From Dinochytrium kinnereticum (Eukaryota > Chytridiomycota > Chytridiomycetes > Chytridiales > Chytridiaceae): a stretch of 35,294 nucleotides of DNA. The position numbers and the translations under genes were made by a program. Below, piece after piece: positions 1-10,537 of the stretch (positions are counted from its first letter, which is position 1; every line of letters begins with the position of its first letter). The notes under the pieces were generated by a model, which did no database searches, was not told where the DNA came from, and saw only the letters and a list, made by a program, of their open reading frames with translations. Where the stretch lies: NCBI GenBank assembly GCA_027604005.1, contig JADGJT010000179.1, positions 721 to 36,014 of the forward strand, in the 5' to 3' direction.

Positions 1-258
1 AAAAAAAAAGCAAGTAACAAATGCATACATTGCGGAACAAACTCAAGCTATTCCCACAAAAACCAAAATTAAGATATGGCAGGCAACAAATCAATTGCCG
101 GCAGTCGCCTCCCCCAAAACAAGATCAGCGCCTGATGTTCATGGACCTTCTCTTTGGAGACCAACTATGCCCCGCAGTGGGACTTTGATTGTCTTGAAGA
201 CATCATGGAGGGTGGTAAGCACATGACCATGGAATTTCTTCGGGCTCCTCATTCACGC

Positions 259-2284
259 TCACACCTGGGAGATGTAAGGGGGTGGCACGTCTCCACCGCT
301 GGTTATTCCTACAGTGCTTGCAGTATCCCCACGGAGGGCGGCTGCGTTTGATAGAATAGTTTGACGAACGGGGGGTGAGGTGACCCCGAGATCTTGGAGC
401 CTTGCGTCAGTCAGCTGAAGGAGCTGGGCACCGTCCAGTTTTTGCTCTAAGGAAAGAAAAGAGAAAGTTTAGAATAATGTCGTATAGAGAAATAAGGATA
501 AATGAGAAAAAGGGGGGGTTTTAAGAAAAGAAAGGGAGGGAAATGCATGCTGTTTTTTTTTGGTTTGTTTTCTTCTCTCTCTTCTCTTTACCTTGCAAGC
601 TCAAAACAATGTCCTCTCTCAACCCTAATGAATGGAGCCAGACAACAACCTGCAACGAGGACCATCGAGCTACCACCGCCGGGTTGATAGTTTCGCTCAT
701 GCCATTACTGGAGACTCCAACCCCAGTAGCCGATGCTTGCGACATCTTGAACGGCAGAATGACATTTCCCGGGCCAGACGACATCCCAGCACCACCACCC
801 GAGTTCAACATCACACCAGCCTTCTCATAGTAAGCCCCCATAGGATGCTGCTGGTGCTGTTGTTGCATCGATCCTCCAAACTTCTCCGGCAGTGGAGGAG
901 ACGTGCTCATCATGGTGACCGAAGACCCGAGAGTTGACATGCTGCCTCCAGCCTCACTTTGGCGGTATGGCGACGAGAGGCCAGAACCAAACAGAGATCC
1001 GGATTTTTCGGAAGAAAGAGGAGGGATCGGTTCAGTTTGGTACCCGGACATGTTCGCGTTGGCGGGGGTCAGGGAGGGAGAGCCGGGACTGGGGAAGAAC
1101 GTTGAGGTTGCATTGGATGAGGCCATACTGCCCCCGAGGGCGGAGATGTTTGGGGGGTTAGGCGATGGAGGGATAGAGGTAGGAGGGATGGATGGGAGAG
1201 CGGCGTTGTAGTAACCAGTGGCAGGTTGGCTGAGCCTCGACCATTCCTCTTGGGGTACGGGGTTGCCGCTCTAAATTTCATGAAATCCATGAGTTGGTGG
1301 AGTCGTGTGTAATTAAAATGACTTACGGGACCGACGTAGAGTAACTGAGGCTGGCCGCCGGGGACAGCAGGAGGTCCCTGCACGCCATACATCCCCCCAG
1401 GTGGTGCACCTGACGCAACATCAGCATTTCCTCCTATGGCACTGCCACCACCTGGGGCGCTTGCTGATGCTGTAGGCGCGGCAGCTGCTAGTTCCTTGTT
1501 CTTCTTTTTCCTCTTTCCGACGATCACCGCACCTAGAATGGCGACTGCAATGACGAGGACACCAGCGGGAACGGCAATGGCGATGATCAGGTTTGTGCCC
1601 GAGATTCCGTCCGAAGATGAGGGGGAGGACGTGTTGGAGGGTTTGCCTCCTATTCCTGATGGATTTGTGGACCCGGAGGATGGTGAGGGGGAGGAGTTAC
1701 CTCCATCCGAAGTTTCTGTTGGAAAGGACAAGAGGTCGGCTGGGGGGTCTTTGTTTAGAAATGGATTCGTGGACGCATAAAAGAGAGCAAAGGAAAGAAC
1801 ATGGCAAAGTAACAACGGATGGAAAGACGGCCTCACTTGAACTAGAATTCCCAGAAATGCCATTGACAAAGTACGTGCACTGCACCAGCAGGGCGCTGAA
1901 CGGCTCCAGCACGGATGTTTCGCAAGAGTAGGCGACGCAAGTGACCACCAGCTGCGACACCGAAGCATTTGCACCGAGGAGCGCGGTGCAATACCTGGTG
2001 GCCTCGGCACTGCTGAGTGGATAGGAGATTGAGGAGACGGACGGGATGTTCCTGATGACGCAGTTGGTGACGCATGAGGACTGATTCGAGAACAGAGTGT
2101 TGATCTGTGACAGGCTGGCCTGTGCCTCGGCGACGGGCAGAGATGCGCTGAGGACGGAGAGCAGGGCCAGCAGCGGGATGATCACTGCTGAGACGGAGCG
2201 GGAGAGGGGCGGTGGCCGGAGGATGGTCACCGCAGGCGACGGTGGGTGTGGGTGTGGGAGTGGGTTGTGAGGCGAGGGCGTCAT
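259..2284 (-). CDS. CFEM-like ectodomain / TM / SAM-domain receptor-like protein (paralogue A)
   Basis: Four exons: 2284-1837, 1748-1327, 1270-592 and 446-259, giving 578 residues. A hydrophobic stretch at about residues 31-55 ending in VAEAQA looks like a signal peptide with a long N-region. The ectodomain has six cysteines (71, 75, 99, 116, 121, 136) spaced C-x3-C ... C ... C-x4-C-x14-C. This resembles fungal CFEM domains but lacks their CxC pair. A Ser/Pro/Gly-rich stalk precedes a transmembrane helix at about 202-226, followed by basic KRKKKNK, a typical stop-transfer. A Gly/Ala/Pro-rich cytoplasmic region leads to a SAM domain at about 490-555 (WSSLQVVVWLHSLGL, then LDGAQLLQLTDARLQDLGV). 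The chain ends in VPPPYISQV, a PPxY motif that WW domains bind. SAM domains mediate protein-protein assembly; no kinase or other enzyme domain is visible. A receptor or scaffold role is inferred. The start was chosen as the first ATG in the signal-peptide frame; an upstream ATG at 2344 is also in frame. Confidence 0.8.
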
Positions 2285-2404
2285 CGCTGAAATAGTTTTT
2301 CCCACAGCAGCAGCACGGACACAGCAGACACAGGGGCCAGTCAATCAATCAATCAATTATAAATAATTATAATAATCAAATCAGACAGCGAGCGGTTGGC
2401 CTGT

Positions 2405-2429
2405 CTTTCTTTCTTTCTTTCTTTCTTTC
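2405..2429. repeat. (CTTT)n microsatellite
   Basis: Six perfect tandem copies of CTTT, just upstream of paralogue A. Confidence 0.95.
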
Positions 2430-2467
2430 CCAAGGATTGCAGCTGTGTCACCACGCATCATCCGCAT

Positions 2468-2489
2468 TTGCTTGCTTGCTTGCTTGCTT
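2468..2489. repeat. (TTGC)n microsatellite
   Basis: Five tandem copies of TTGC followed by a partial copy. Confidence 0.95.
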
Positions 2490-2615
2490 CCAGCCAGCTG
2501 GTCTTGGGTCCAATCTGTCCAGAAATAGAATAAAGAGACCCGCTGTGTTTCTACTTTCCACCCCCGTGCTGCATGCATTGCATGCTTGTTACAGTAGGTA
2601 ATACAATCCAGAAGT

Positions 2616-2667
2616 AAAATAAATAAATAAATAAATAAATAAATAAATGAATTAATAAATAAATAAT
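2616..2667. repeat. (AAAT)n microsatellite
   Basis: Tandem AAAT units, perfect for most of their length, with one imperfect stretch near 2648-2655. Confidence 0.95.
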
Positions 2668-2876
2668 CATCCTGCTGCTGCAAAAGAAAGATTATTCAAC
2701 AACAACATCAATAAATATCCTTATTGTTACTATCATGCATCATTATCATTGCTATTATTATTTATTAATTATTAGTATTCATTCGAAAAGGACGCGAAAT
2801 GCATCCAAGAAAGCCTGCCATAAATATCACCACTGCACGTCAACACCCATTCCCCCCACAGCGACCGAATTGCTGC

Positions 2877-5800
2877 TCACTGTGCCGTCAGCGACTTGAT
2901 GTTCACAAGGATCGACCGTCGGATCCCTGCCTGGTGGATCCCCATGTCCGCAAGCGTACCAATGGTGAGCTTAAGCAGCCTGCGTCCAGTAATCTTGCGT
3001 ACTAAATAATAATGAATGATAATATGATGCACGAAAGTGCAAAAAAAGAAATTAGCCTCACATCAAGGTAAATATTCTCTTGACAAGCGACACAAAAACT
3101 GACCTCTAAACCTCTCAATAATATCCTCCCTCAATCCAAGAGAATCAAGCCATGATATCACCTCCTCAACTCCCCACTCTGACGCGGCATGGTCATGACT
3201 GTCAAAGCTGGCCTTGTGGCTCACATCCGATCGAGAGCCGACGCTTCGAGGAAGCGACCCCATCGTCTTCCGCGGCTGTTCCATCGTTTCCCGGCGCACC
3301 AGTCGACCACGTGAGGACGACGTGTTCGTATCATCGGTCGATTCTTCTGTGGATCGTGGTGAGACCGTCGTGGTGGTAGTCGCCTCGTCCGTGACTGACC
3401 CTAGAGAGGGTCGCGTCTGGCGGGGAACATCAGCAGGAAAGAGGGGTATCCCCGTCTCCCTATCCGGGAGGACCAGGACGGGTATCCCTTCATCGATGCA
3501 GCCAGCCATCGGTTCCTCGACCGATACCTTCGAGTCTTCCGATTGTTCAGCATTGCCAGGAACGGAATCCAACTCCTCAGAGTCTGGCACCCTGTCCTCC
3601 GTCATTTCTGCGCCATCACTCCTAACACCCCTCTCAGGGTCTTCTGAGTCTGCCAATACTTCAAGATCAGGCACAACGGCGCTCTCCGCCGTTGCCAGCC
3701 AAACTGACCCCGCCGAGACAGCCGCAGACGTTGGAGCAGATGACATCCCACCATTACTCCACCTAACGGGGACAGCACGCGTCCAGGATCCCGGTCGATT
3801 GGGCATGGACGAGGCAGTTGTAAAGTACGAACGACAGGACGCCGACCCGTCATCATCTTCCTCTTCATCTCTCCTTGCGCTTCCATGCATTGACCGCGTC
3901 GTCGTCCAAACATTCACCCCGCTAGGTGGATGAATCTGGAGAGCTGGTGGAGTGGCTCGACGGGAGGGTGGTGGAGATAACAGAGAGTTGGAGGGAGGGG
4001 GAGAGGGAGGAGGTTGTTTGGGTGGAGTCTGAGCGAGGAGGGATTGCCGCCATGATCTAGAGTCTGACCGTGGCATTGCCTTTAAAGAGCCTGCTCGTGG
4101 GGCTTGACGGAGAGGCGTTACGGGTCTTGATGAGGATCTCTCGGACGACCGTATTGCTCGAGCTGGGGTGACGGCGGCAGAGTAGGCAGTGACCTCATCC
4201 AGCTCATCGTCGGCCAGCGAAGAAGATAAAGATGTGACAGACGCGCTCGAATCACTTGACGAGGCGACGGGATCAATGTGGACAGCGGTGATGATCTCAG
4301 CTTCAGGTTCCATTTGAATAGCTGTGATGATCTCAGCTTCAGGTTCCATTTCAATAGCTGTGATGATCTCAGCTTCAGGTTCCTTTTGAATAGTGGTGAT
4401 GATCTCGGCTTCGGCGTCATCTCTTTGGAGACTTTCCTCTCTTTCGCCAATGGATTGCCCACTTGCGGGTTCGGTTTTGAGCCCCACGACTCGGTAGAGA
4501 GATGACCAGAATCCACCCACGGTATCAGGGTTTCCTCGGTCGGGGTATCCGTCAATCTCAGTGGTAGAACGGTCGCGTTCTTCACCTCCATCTGGTGATA
4601 AGTCAATGGAACTCGCTGATATCTTGGAGATTGAACTGGTCTTACTCCTCCTCCCCGAAACCAAGAAACCGTCATTCTGCTCGCTGTGTTTATGAACGTT
4701 ACGGCTCATCAATTCACTCGTCCGTACTGGCCGTTTGACCGCCTCGGACTCCTCAGACCCCTCACTCCCTCTCGACTCTCCAGATGTTTCCCCCACCTGA
4801 GGCATCTCACCAATACACTGCGAGACCCCTAAAGGAGGCAACTCCCCACTCTCCCCGCCGCTACCTTCACAAGCCATACTCTCACCCTTACCGCCTCCTT
4901 CCTCCTCCTTTAAAGGGGAGGGAGTTAAAGGCTTTGACATCATTGGAGACCCTGCCCAAACCCCCGACCACCTTTTCCCGGTTCCTCCAACCCCTTCTCC
5001 GGCGACAACAACCGCCTCAACCAAATTAACGACTCCAGCCCCGGCAACAGCGACAGGCGGTGCCACTACCGGGAACCGGTACCCTTTTCCATTCCCCCGG
5101 AGATCTGGCGTCTGAGTCGCCACCCCCTCATTGTAAGGATGATGAAACCCTGCCCCTCGAAGATGATGATGCTGATGCCTCCTCGCTCCAGAAATGGGTG
5201 GCGCGAGGTGCTGTGAGAATCCTCTCCGCTCAACCTCCACCCCTCCTGGCGTTAGAGTGGGCCGGGGATGCGCGTGAGGTCTCGCCATGGGTGGTGGGTG
5301 GCGTCTTGGAGGGGAGGTTGGTGATTTCATTGGACGGCTAGGAGCCTCGGTGGAAGCTCCTCCCTTCGGTGGGGATTGCCTTGTGGATGTGACGTCGGTG
5401 GAGGGGTGGGGCGGGTAGGTTGAGGGTTGGTTCTTGGGTGGGGTGGTTTCGGAGCTTATCCAACCTGCTGCGGTGGCTGGAGCTCTGTTGGAGGCCCAAC
5501 GACGCAACTTTGAGGACGGAGAGTTTGGGGCTTCAGGGGCAGTACGGAAAGATTCTGCAACGGACCGTGTGCTCGCGTCTTTGGTTGGGTGTTCAAGAGC
5601 CGATGCATCAACGGGTTTATCTTCGTTATCCAACTGAAACCCATCCAAAACCTCTTCAAGCGCCACACTTTCCTTTTCCTTCCCATACCGCGTACCATCC
5701 GCCACAACCCACCGCGTGCCCGCGTTTGACGGTTCAGAACCGTCCTCCGCCGTCGTGGACGGAGCGCTCACCAAATTCTTCGGCACCACCTGACCACCAC

Positions 5801-7565
5801 CAACGCTCAAACCCTGCCCAGCCTCCTTCCTCTTCCCCAACATCCTCGAAATCCACCCCGAAACCCCAGCCTTTCTTCCGCCATCTCCCTTCCCACCGTT
5901 CCCGCGGAACGGTCCAGCGTCTTGAGGTATCGTTTGGGCGTTTGGTAGGGAATTGCTTGGGGTGATGGAGGAGGCTTTGGAGGAGGTTGTGGAGGAGGAG
6001 ATGGGGTTGTCGTCGATGTGGGTTTCGGGTGGGATGATCTCGATGACGGAGAAGCGGACCTTGCTTAGACGGCTGGAGGGGCGAGCGTTTTCGTCGTTGT
6101 TTTCGGGAGGGGAGGGGATAGGGATGGTTGGCGATGTTGCGGATTGGGAGTAAGAAATGGATTGACGGGGCACCAACTTAAGATGAAGGTAATAAGTTAA
6201 TGTTTTAAGAAGACAGTAATTAGAACACTTTGCAAATGCGTCGCCCTTCATCGCTTTTTCAAAATGTAGAGAGGAAGAGAACATAAACAACAGTGAAAAA
6301 CGAACCTTATCATTATTCACATTTCCCTCCTCCTCCCCATCCTTTGCAGTCTCCTCCACCTTCTTCTTCCTCCCTCGAAGGCAAGAAATAAGAAACCCAA
6401 TAAAGGCGCAGACCATCAAAAAGAGCGGCACTCCAACCATAATCGCAACCATATCCTTCCTCAACCCCCCTGACAGCGACACCGAGCTTCCCTCATCCGC
6501 ATGCTCTTCAGGCATCGACGTCATATAGGCTAACAGATGGGGAAAAGTCGGTGACGAGGATGGGTGGTGTTGCTGGCGATTCGCGGAGGCATCTGAAAAT
6601 AAGGTGCTCTGGTTAAACTTGTGGGATTGTGTTTAGCTTGGAAATACCTGATATAATTCGGGGAACGTCGTCAATGTTGTATACCTCGTTTGGAAGTAAT
6701 GCTGACTCTGTGTAAGTGAAACCGGGGCCGTAGTCACCTTTAACGGCGGCGAAGCATCCAGTGCTGGACGTTCCTGAGCAGCTTTTTTTGAGAAAAGAGT
6801 TGTTTGGGATGTCAAAGAGTTGTTGTTGAGAGAGACGGACGCAGAGATAAAACAACGATGAAAACAACAGAAGAAAGACAGAAGAAAGACATTCTTCCTT
6901 CCACTGATGGCAAAACTCAAGCAAATAAGCTCACGCATCCTTCTTCCCGAAATCCTCCAGCTCCGGATCGGCATGACTGTCGTTGCAGCACCTCAGACAA
7001 AATGTATCCTCCTCTATAATCTGGATGTAGCGATCGTACTCTGCGCAGCTTGACGATGGCACCATCCCCAGACCAAGCCTGTTCCAATAACTGGTGAAAA
7101 AAAAGCGCTTTGGAATGATTGAGAGAAAGCATTAAACTCACTGTCCGCTCAACGCCGAACCATTCAAAGCCCTGACGTTAGCCCTACCAGTAACCTGACG
7201 ACACCGTTAACGAGGAATCCCATCGGCTGGTGAAAAGGAAACCAATTTCCTCCTTACCTGAACCTCATTCGCGGTTTTCACAGCATGCGATGACACGATC
7301 GCACCATCCTGCAACCTCCCCGACCCATCCGTGTTCGCCGATCCTCGGCACATGGCAACGACCGCACCCTCCTTTTCACCATAAGGATCAGCAACACACG
7401 TTAAAAAAAAAAAAAAAAAAAATCCAGGCAACCCACCATCGTTGGGAGGAGCAGGCAAAAGCTCATTGAATCAATGATCGTTACAGTCGGCAACGGCGCC
7501 ACCTGAGCAGATCCAGAAGCCACAGCCATCGCGAGAGCCAGGACGGCGTGCTGGAATCTTCTCAT
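2877..7565 (-). CDS. large TM / SAM-domain receptor-like protein (paralogue B)
   Basis: Eight exons: 7565-7437, 7371-7258, 7194-7142, 7090-6935, 6781-6648, 6592-6306, 6176-3104 and 3001-2877, giving about 1356 residues. The N-terminus (MRRFQHAVLALAMAVASGSA) is a good signal peptide. The ectodomain (about 20-240) has cysteines in the contexts AMCRGS, SSSCAEY, FCLRCCND and DACSGT...GCF. It does not fit the six-cysteine pattern of its two neighbours and I do not recognise it. The transmembrane helix is at about 243-266, followed by RGRKKK. About 1000 residues of Ser/Pro/Glu-rich, probably disordered sequence follow, including tandem 12-residue repeats. The C-terminal SAM domain spans about 1290-1354 (WGVEEVISWLDSLGLRED, then ITGRRLLKLTIGTLADMGI, ending SLTAQ). 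There is no PPxY tail. The least certain splice is intron 1, which contains a run of 20 T on the coding strand. A receptor or scaffold role is inferred from architecture only. Confidence 0.75.
4290..4421 (-). repeat. tandem 36-bp coding repeat in paralogue B
   Basis: About three full 36-base units plus diverged flanking copies encode EAEIITAIQMEP-type 12-residue repeats in the cytoplasmic region of paralogue B. Copies differ by a few substitutions (for example TTIQKEP, TAIEMEP, TAVHIDP). The acidic, hydrophobic spacing could form a short linear binding motif array; this is inference. Confidence 0.9.
7403..7422. repeat. poly(A) run of 20 within intron 1 of paralogue B
   Basis: Twenty consecutive A on the plus strand, a T-tract on the coding strand. 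It lies in the presumed first intron of paralogue B, upstream of a CTGAT branch-like motif and an AAAAG acceptor. A length error here would not change the frame if the intron model is right. Confidence 0.8.
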
Positions 7566-8098
7566 TCTCTCCCTGATCGAATCTCGTTCAATGATGCGTG
7601 AGAGGACGCTCCCTTTTCGTTTTCTCTTGGAATGGAAGCAATGCTGCTGGAGAGGTCGAGCCCTTGTCACCCCTGCTCCTCAAAGCCGGGGCGTGCTGTT
7701 TGGATTGTTGGGGTCTTTTTCTTTTCGTTTTTTTGTGATGAGTGTTTATTGAATGAGTAACCTGCTCGCTGCTTATCACAACCAGCACCTTTCCTCCCCC
7801 ATAGTGGTTCTGTCGCGACTGTCCACGGTGCAACAAATGGGTTTTTGCAGGGGTTTGACGTGAAAAATTCAAGTTTCGTGTTGACACTTTTTTCCCAAAA
7901 ATACAAATGACAGGGGTTCCTTTCTCTTGTTTTTAGAGCCAGGGCAGGGATGCAATACATCCAACCTATAAAATAGCATCTCCCTTTTTTTTATTTGTGA
8001 CAGAGTAGTTGAAAGGAGGGAGACACTGTACAAAGGAGCACTCGTTCGTTCAAGTGCATGAGCCGCTAAGCATTTCTAAATCGCTATGGCTATTTTCT
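7566..8098. other. intergenic spacer between paralogues B and C
   Basis: About 530 bases hold the presumed promoter of paralogue B and the 3' end of paralogue C. Short open frames here show no recognisable protein. I see no RNA gene. Confidence 0.55.
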
Positions 8099-9962
8099 TC
8101 AAGCTCCCATGTAGGGAGGCGGAACATCGATAGCATCCATGATCGGGTCGCCTACCCCTGTGATCGCCTTCACATTGTACAGAATTGTTTGTCGGATTCC
8201 CGGCTGGTCGACACCCATTTCAATAAGCTGCCCGTCAGTCAAAGCCAGGAGCTGTGGACCATCGAGATTACGGACTGGGGGACAGAGAGAATAATAGGAA
8301 TGTCAGAATACATCAAAAAAATAGAGAAAAAACCTAACCTTTCAGGTTCTCAACAATCTCATCTTTCATCCCAATAGAATGCAACCACTCACTGACTTGG
8401 ACAGTGGTCCACGTCGGTATAGCTTCTGGCTGCACCGCGGGAGCCATAACTGACGCAAGTGGGACCGACGGCAAAGTCTTCAAGCCCTCACCCGATACCC
8501 GACCGGTATTAGCCATGCTCGGCCCTGCCTTCATCTCCATTCCAGTGGGAATAGTGAAATCATATCGACTCTCTTCACCTTTTCCCGCCCTACGAGACGC
8601 AAGCAAATGCCCACCGGCTTCAGCCTCACCACCCTTCCCCAGAAAGCTTGCCATCCTCGAAGGACCACCAAACACCCGCGACTTCTCCACCGCGGGCTGC
8701 TGTCCAGATGCGAAAGCCGCAAACTCAACAGCCTTCTCCAATGGCGGAACTGGTTCTGAAGTTGGCCTGGAGCTGGAGCCCGTCCGTTCACCCGCAAAAA
8801 GAGATTTCTCCGATAACTGAGCTTCGCTGGGAGCTGGGAAAAGGTTGCCTTGCGTCTCAATTGGGAAGCTCGAGGATGAGCCTTCAGATGGCGCGATCGT
8901 TGACTGAGAGGTTCCTATGGAAGCGAATAGATTGCCTGGTTTTTCGTCCGCGTGAAGAGCTGCTGCGGCTGCTGCTGCTGAAGCAGCAGTTACTGTGCGC
9001 CACGGAGACTCGCTGTCAAGCGTCTCTGGATTAGAGGTTTGCGAGTTCTTTAGGGCCTGAATGTGGAGTTGATGTCAGTGTGATCTTTTTTGAAACAAAC
9101 TTAACCCACCTCAAACGGCGGTGTTGCTGGAGGCTTTGTTATCGAGCTCTGACGGTCTGCCGGAGCTCTTCGAGCACTCTAAACAGAGGAGAGCATAAGA
9201 ATCAAGAATCCAGAACATTCGAAAGAACGATTCATCCTACTACCCACATTAGAAAAGAAGGAGAAAGCCTGCTTGACATCAAAGGTTCCGTTGCCGTTGT
9301 TGGGGGCAGCAGCACCACCTGTAGATTCTCTTCTCCGCTTCCGCCAGTAAAGAACTCCAATTATAGCTGCTGTCGCAGCGACCAGGAGGACAAGCGTTAC
9401 CGCCACTGCAGTTATTGTCCCGTTCGAACCTGATCCACCTCCCTGAGCTGATCCTGCCGCGGATCCTGCGTTAGTTCCAGGTGATGCGCTCGTCGGCACG
9501 ATCGTATTGACAGCTAGCAACAGGAAAGAGCAAAAAGGATATCAGCAAAAGATCTTGCTGTTTGCAACCTCACAGACACTCACGAGAATTAGTCCCCAAC
9601 GTAGGTGTCAAGTATTCGCAGTCCGACTCAATGCTGGCGAGCAGAGGTGCAGTACTAACTTGGCAGGAAGCCGACACGTTGATGCAGGCCAATATCTGCT
9701 CCTGAGCAGAGGGTGTTGACCACGCTGTGCAGGCTGCAATGGCGTCTGGAACCGTCTTGAAGTCACCCTTTGGAAAGCCCTTGTAACAATCCTTGAAGCA
9801 CTTTGGTAGGTCCTTCAGGTGTTCGTTGATGTCGGCGAGTTCAGAATCTGTGTGAGGGCCGGCATGCACTTGGGAAGAGAGGAGAATGACGGCGAGCAGC
9901 ATCACGGCAATGAAGTGCAGCGCAGGGCTCGGGCGGTGCAGATCTTGGGTTGGCGGGAACAT
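8099..9962 (-). CDS. CFEM-like ectodomain / TM / SAM-domain receptor-like protein (paralogue C)
   Basis: Five exons: 9962-9584, 9513-9248, 9178-9110, 9056-8339 and 8274-8099, giving 535 residues. The signal peptide is residues 1-34 (h-region ALHFIAVMLLAVILLSS, cleavage near VHA). Ectodomain cysteines are at 55, 59, 78, 93, 100 and 115. They follow LPKCFKDC ... C ... C-x6-C-x14-C, close to paralogue A and to the start of CFEM domains. The transmembrane helix is at about 160-182, followed by RKRRR. The cytoplasmic part is Ala/Ser-rich and ends in a SAM domain (about 453-520: WTTVQVSEWLHSIGM, then LDGPQLLALTDGQLIEMGV). The final residues are VPPPYMGA, a PPxY motif matching paralogue A. The phase-1 intron inside the SAM domain is at the same place as in A and B. 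The open frame extends upstream only through a TTG, so the ATG at 9962 is the start. Function is inferred as a surface receptor or adaptor. Confidence 0.82.
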
Positions 9963-10537
9963 ATTTGTTTTTTCTGGGTTTTTTTTTCTTCTGTCTTTCG
10001 GTACGGTTTGTTTTGAATTGCTTTGAACCTTGAAACGCAAGTTATGATGGCTTGCAGATGCTTGAATTCGGTTAACAACCACCGGTAAAGCAATGCCTCC
10101 GACGAAGGAGATATGTTGCTTGCTGGTGTCAAGAGCTGCTGCTGCAGGAATTGCGTTATTTAGTGTAGGTGGAGGACTCTCAATCTTCAAAAGAGACGAA
10201 AGCGCCTTCGGACAGGATAAGTGACAGGATGGGCCTTACTGAACACGTCTCACCCAAAGTGTTCCCATATCGGCAACTGTGGCCTTGTTTCCTTGCCGCT
10301 GTCTGCGAGTGATTGACGAACAATTGTGACGCGCACAATGCATGGCGTGGCAGGGACGCGAAAGAAGGCTCCTGCGGACTCCAGGGCAGTGTTTGAGAAC
10401 TCAGTCGTTGGTGCTATCATTCATTTCGATACATGCATCGGTTCGCCATCTAAAAGTGCCTTCATCATCCCACTTAAGCACTAATCCTAACGGGATCGAT
10501 CGCTTGGCCGTCTGCCCTCAACTGCTGAGGGCCAAAG
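9963..10537. promoter_or_regulatory. divergent upstream region of paralogue C and the 967-residue gene
   Basis: About 575 bases separate two divergently oriented starts, so this must hold both promoters and 5' untranslated regions. The minus-strand frame is open to about 10190 but contains no ATG. I see no clear TATA box next to either start. Confidence 0.5.

Larger units (their letters stand above)
2285..2876. other. intergenic spacer with microsatellites
   Basis: This spacer lies between the start of paralogue A and the stop of paralogue B and holds no convincing gene. It contains three separate tetranucleotide arrays and AT-rich sequence around 2690-2780. It should carry the promoter of paralogue A and the 3' untranslated region of paralogue B. 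Confidence 0.6.

Noticed and set aside
1842..2348. 168-residue minus-strand frame starting MIDWPLCLLCPCCCC
   Set aside because: It overlaps exon 1 of paralogue A in another frame; the frame with a signal peptide and six-cysteine pattern joins in phase to the TM and SAM exons.
3214..3933. 239-residue plus-strand open frame
   Set aside because: It is antisense to the long disordered exon of paralogue B, is low in complexity and shows no domain; the minus-strand frame ends in a clear SAM domain.
10191..10537. N-terminal extension of paralogue C to about 10190
   Set aside because: The frame is open but begins at TTG, and the extension would bury the signal peptide at MFPPTQDLHR.
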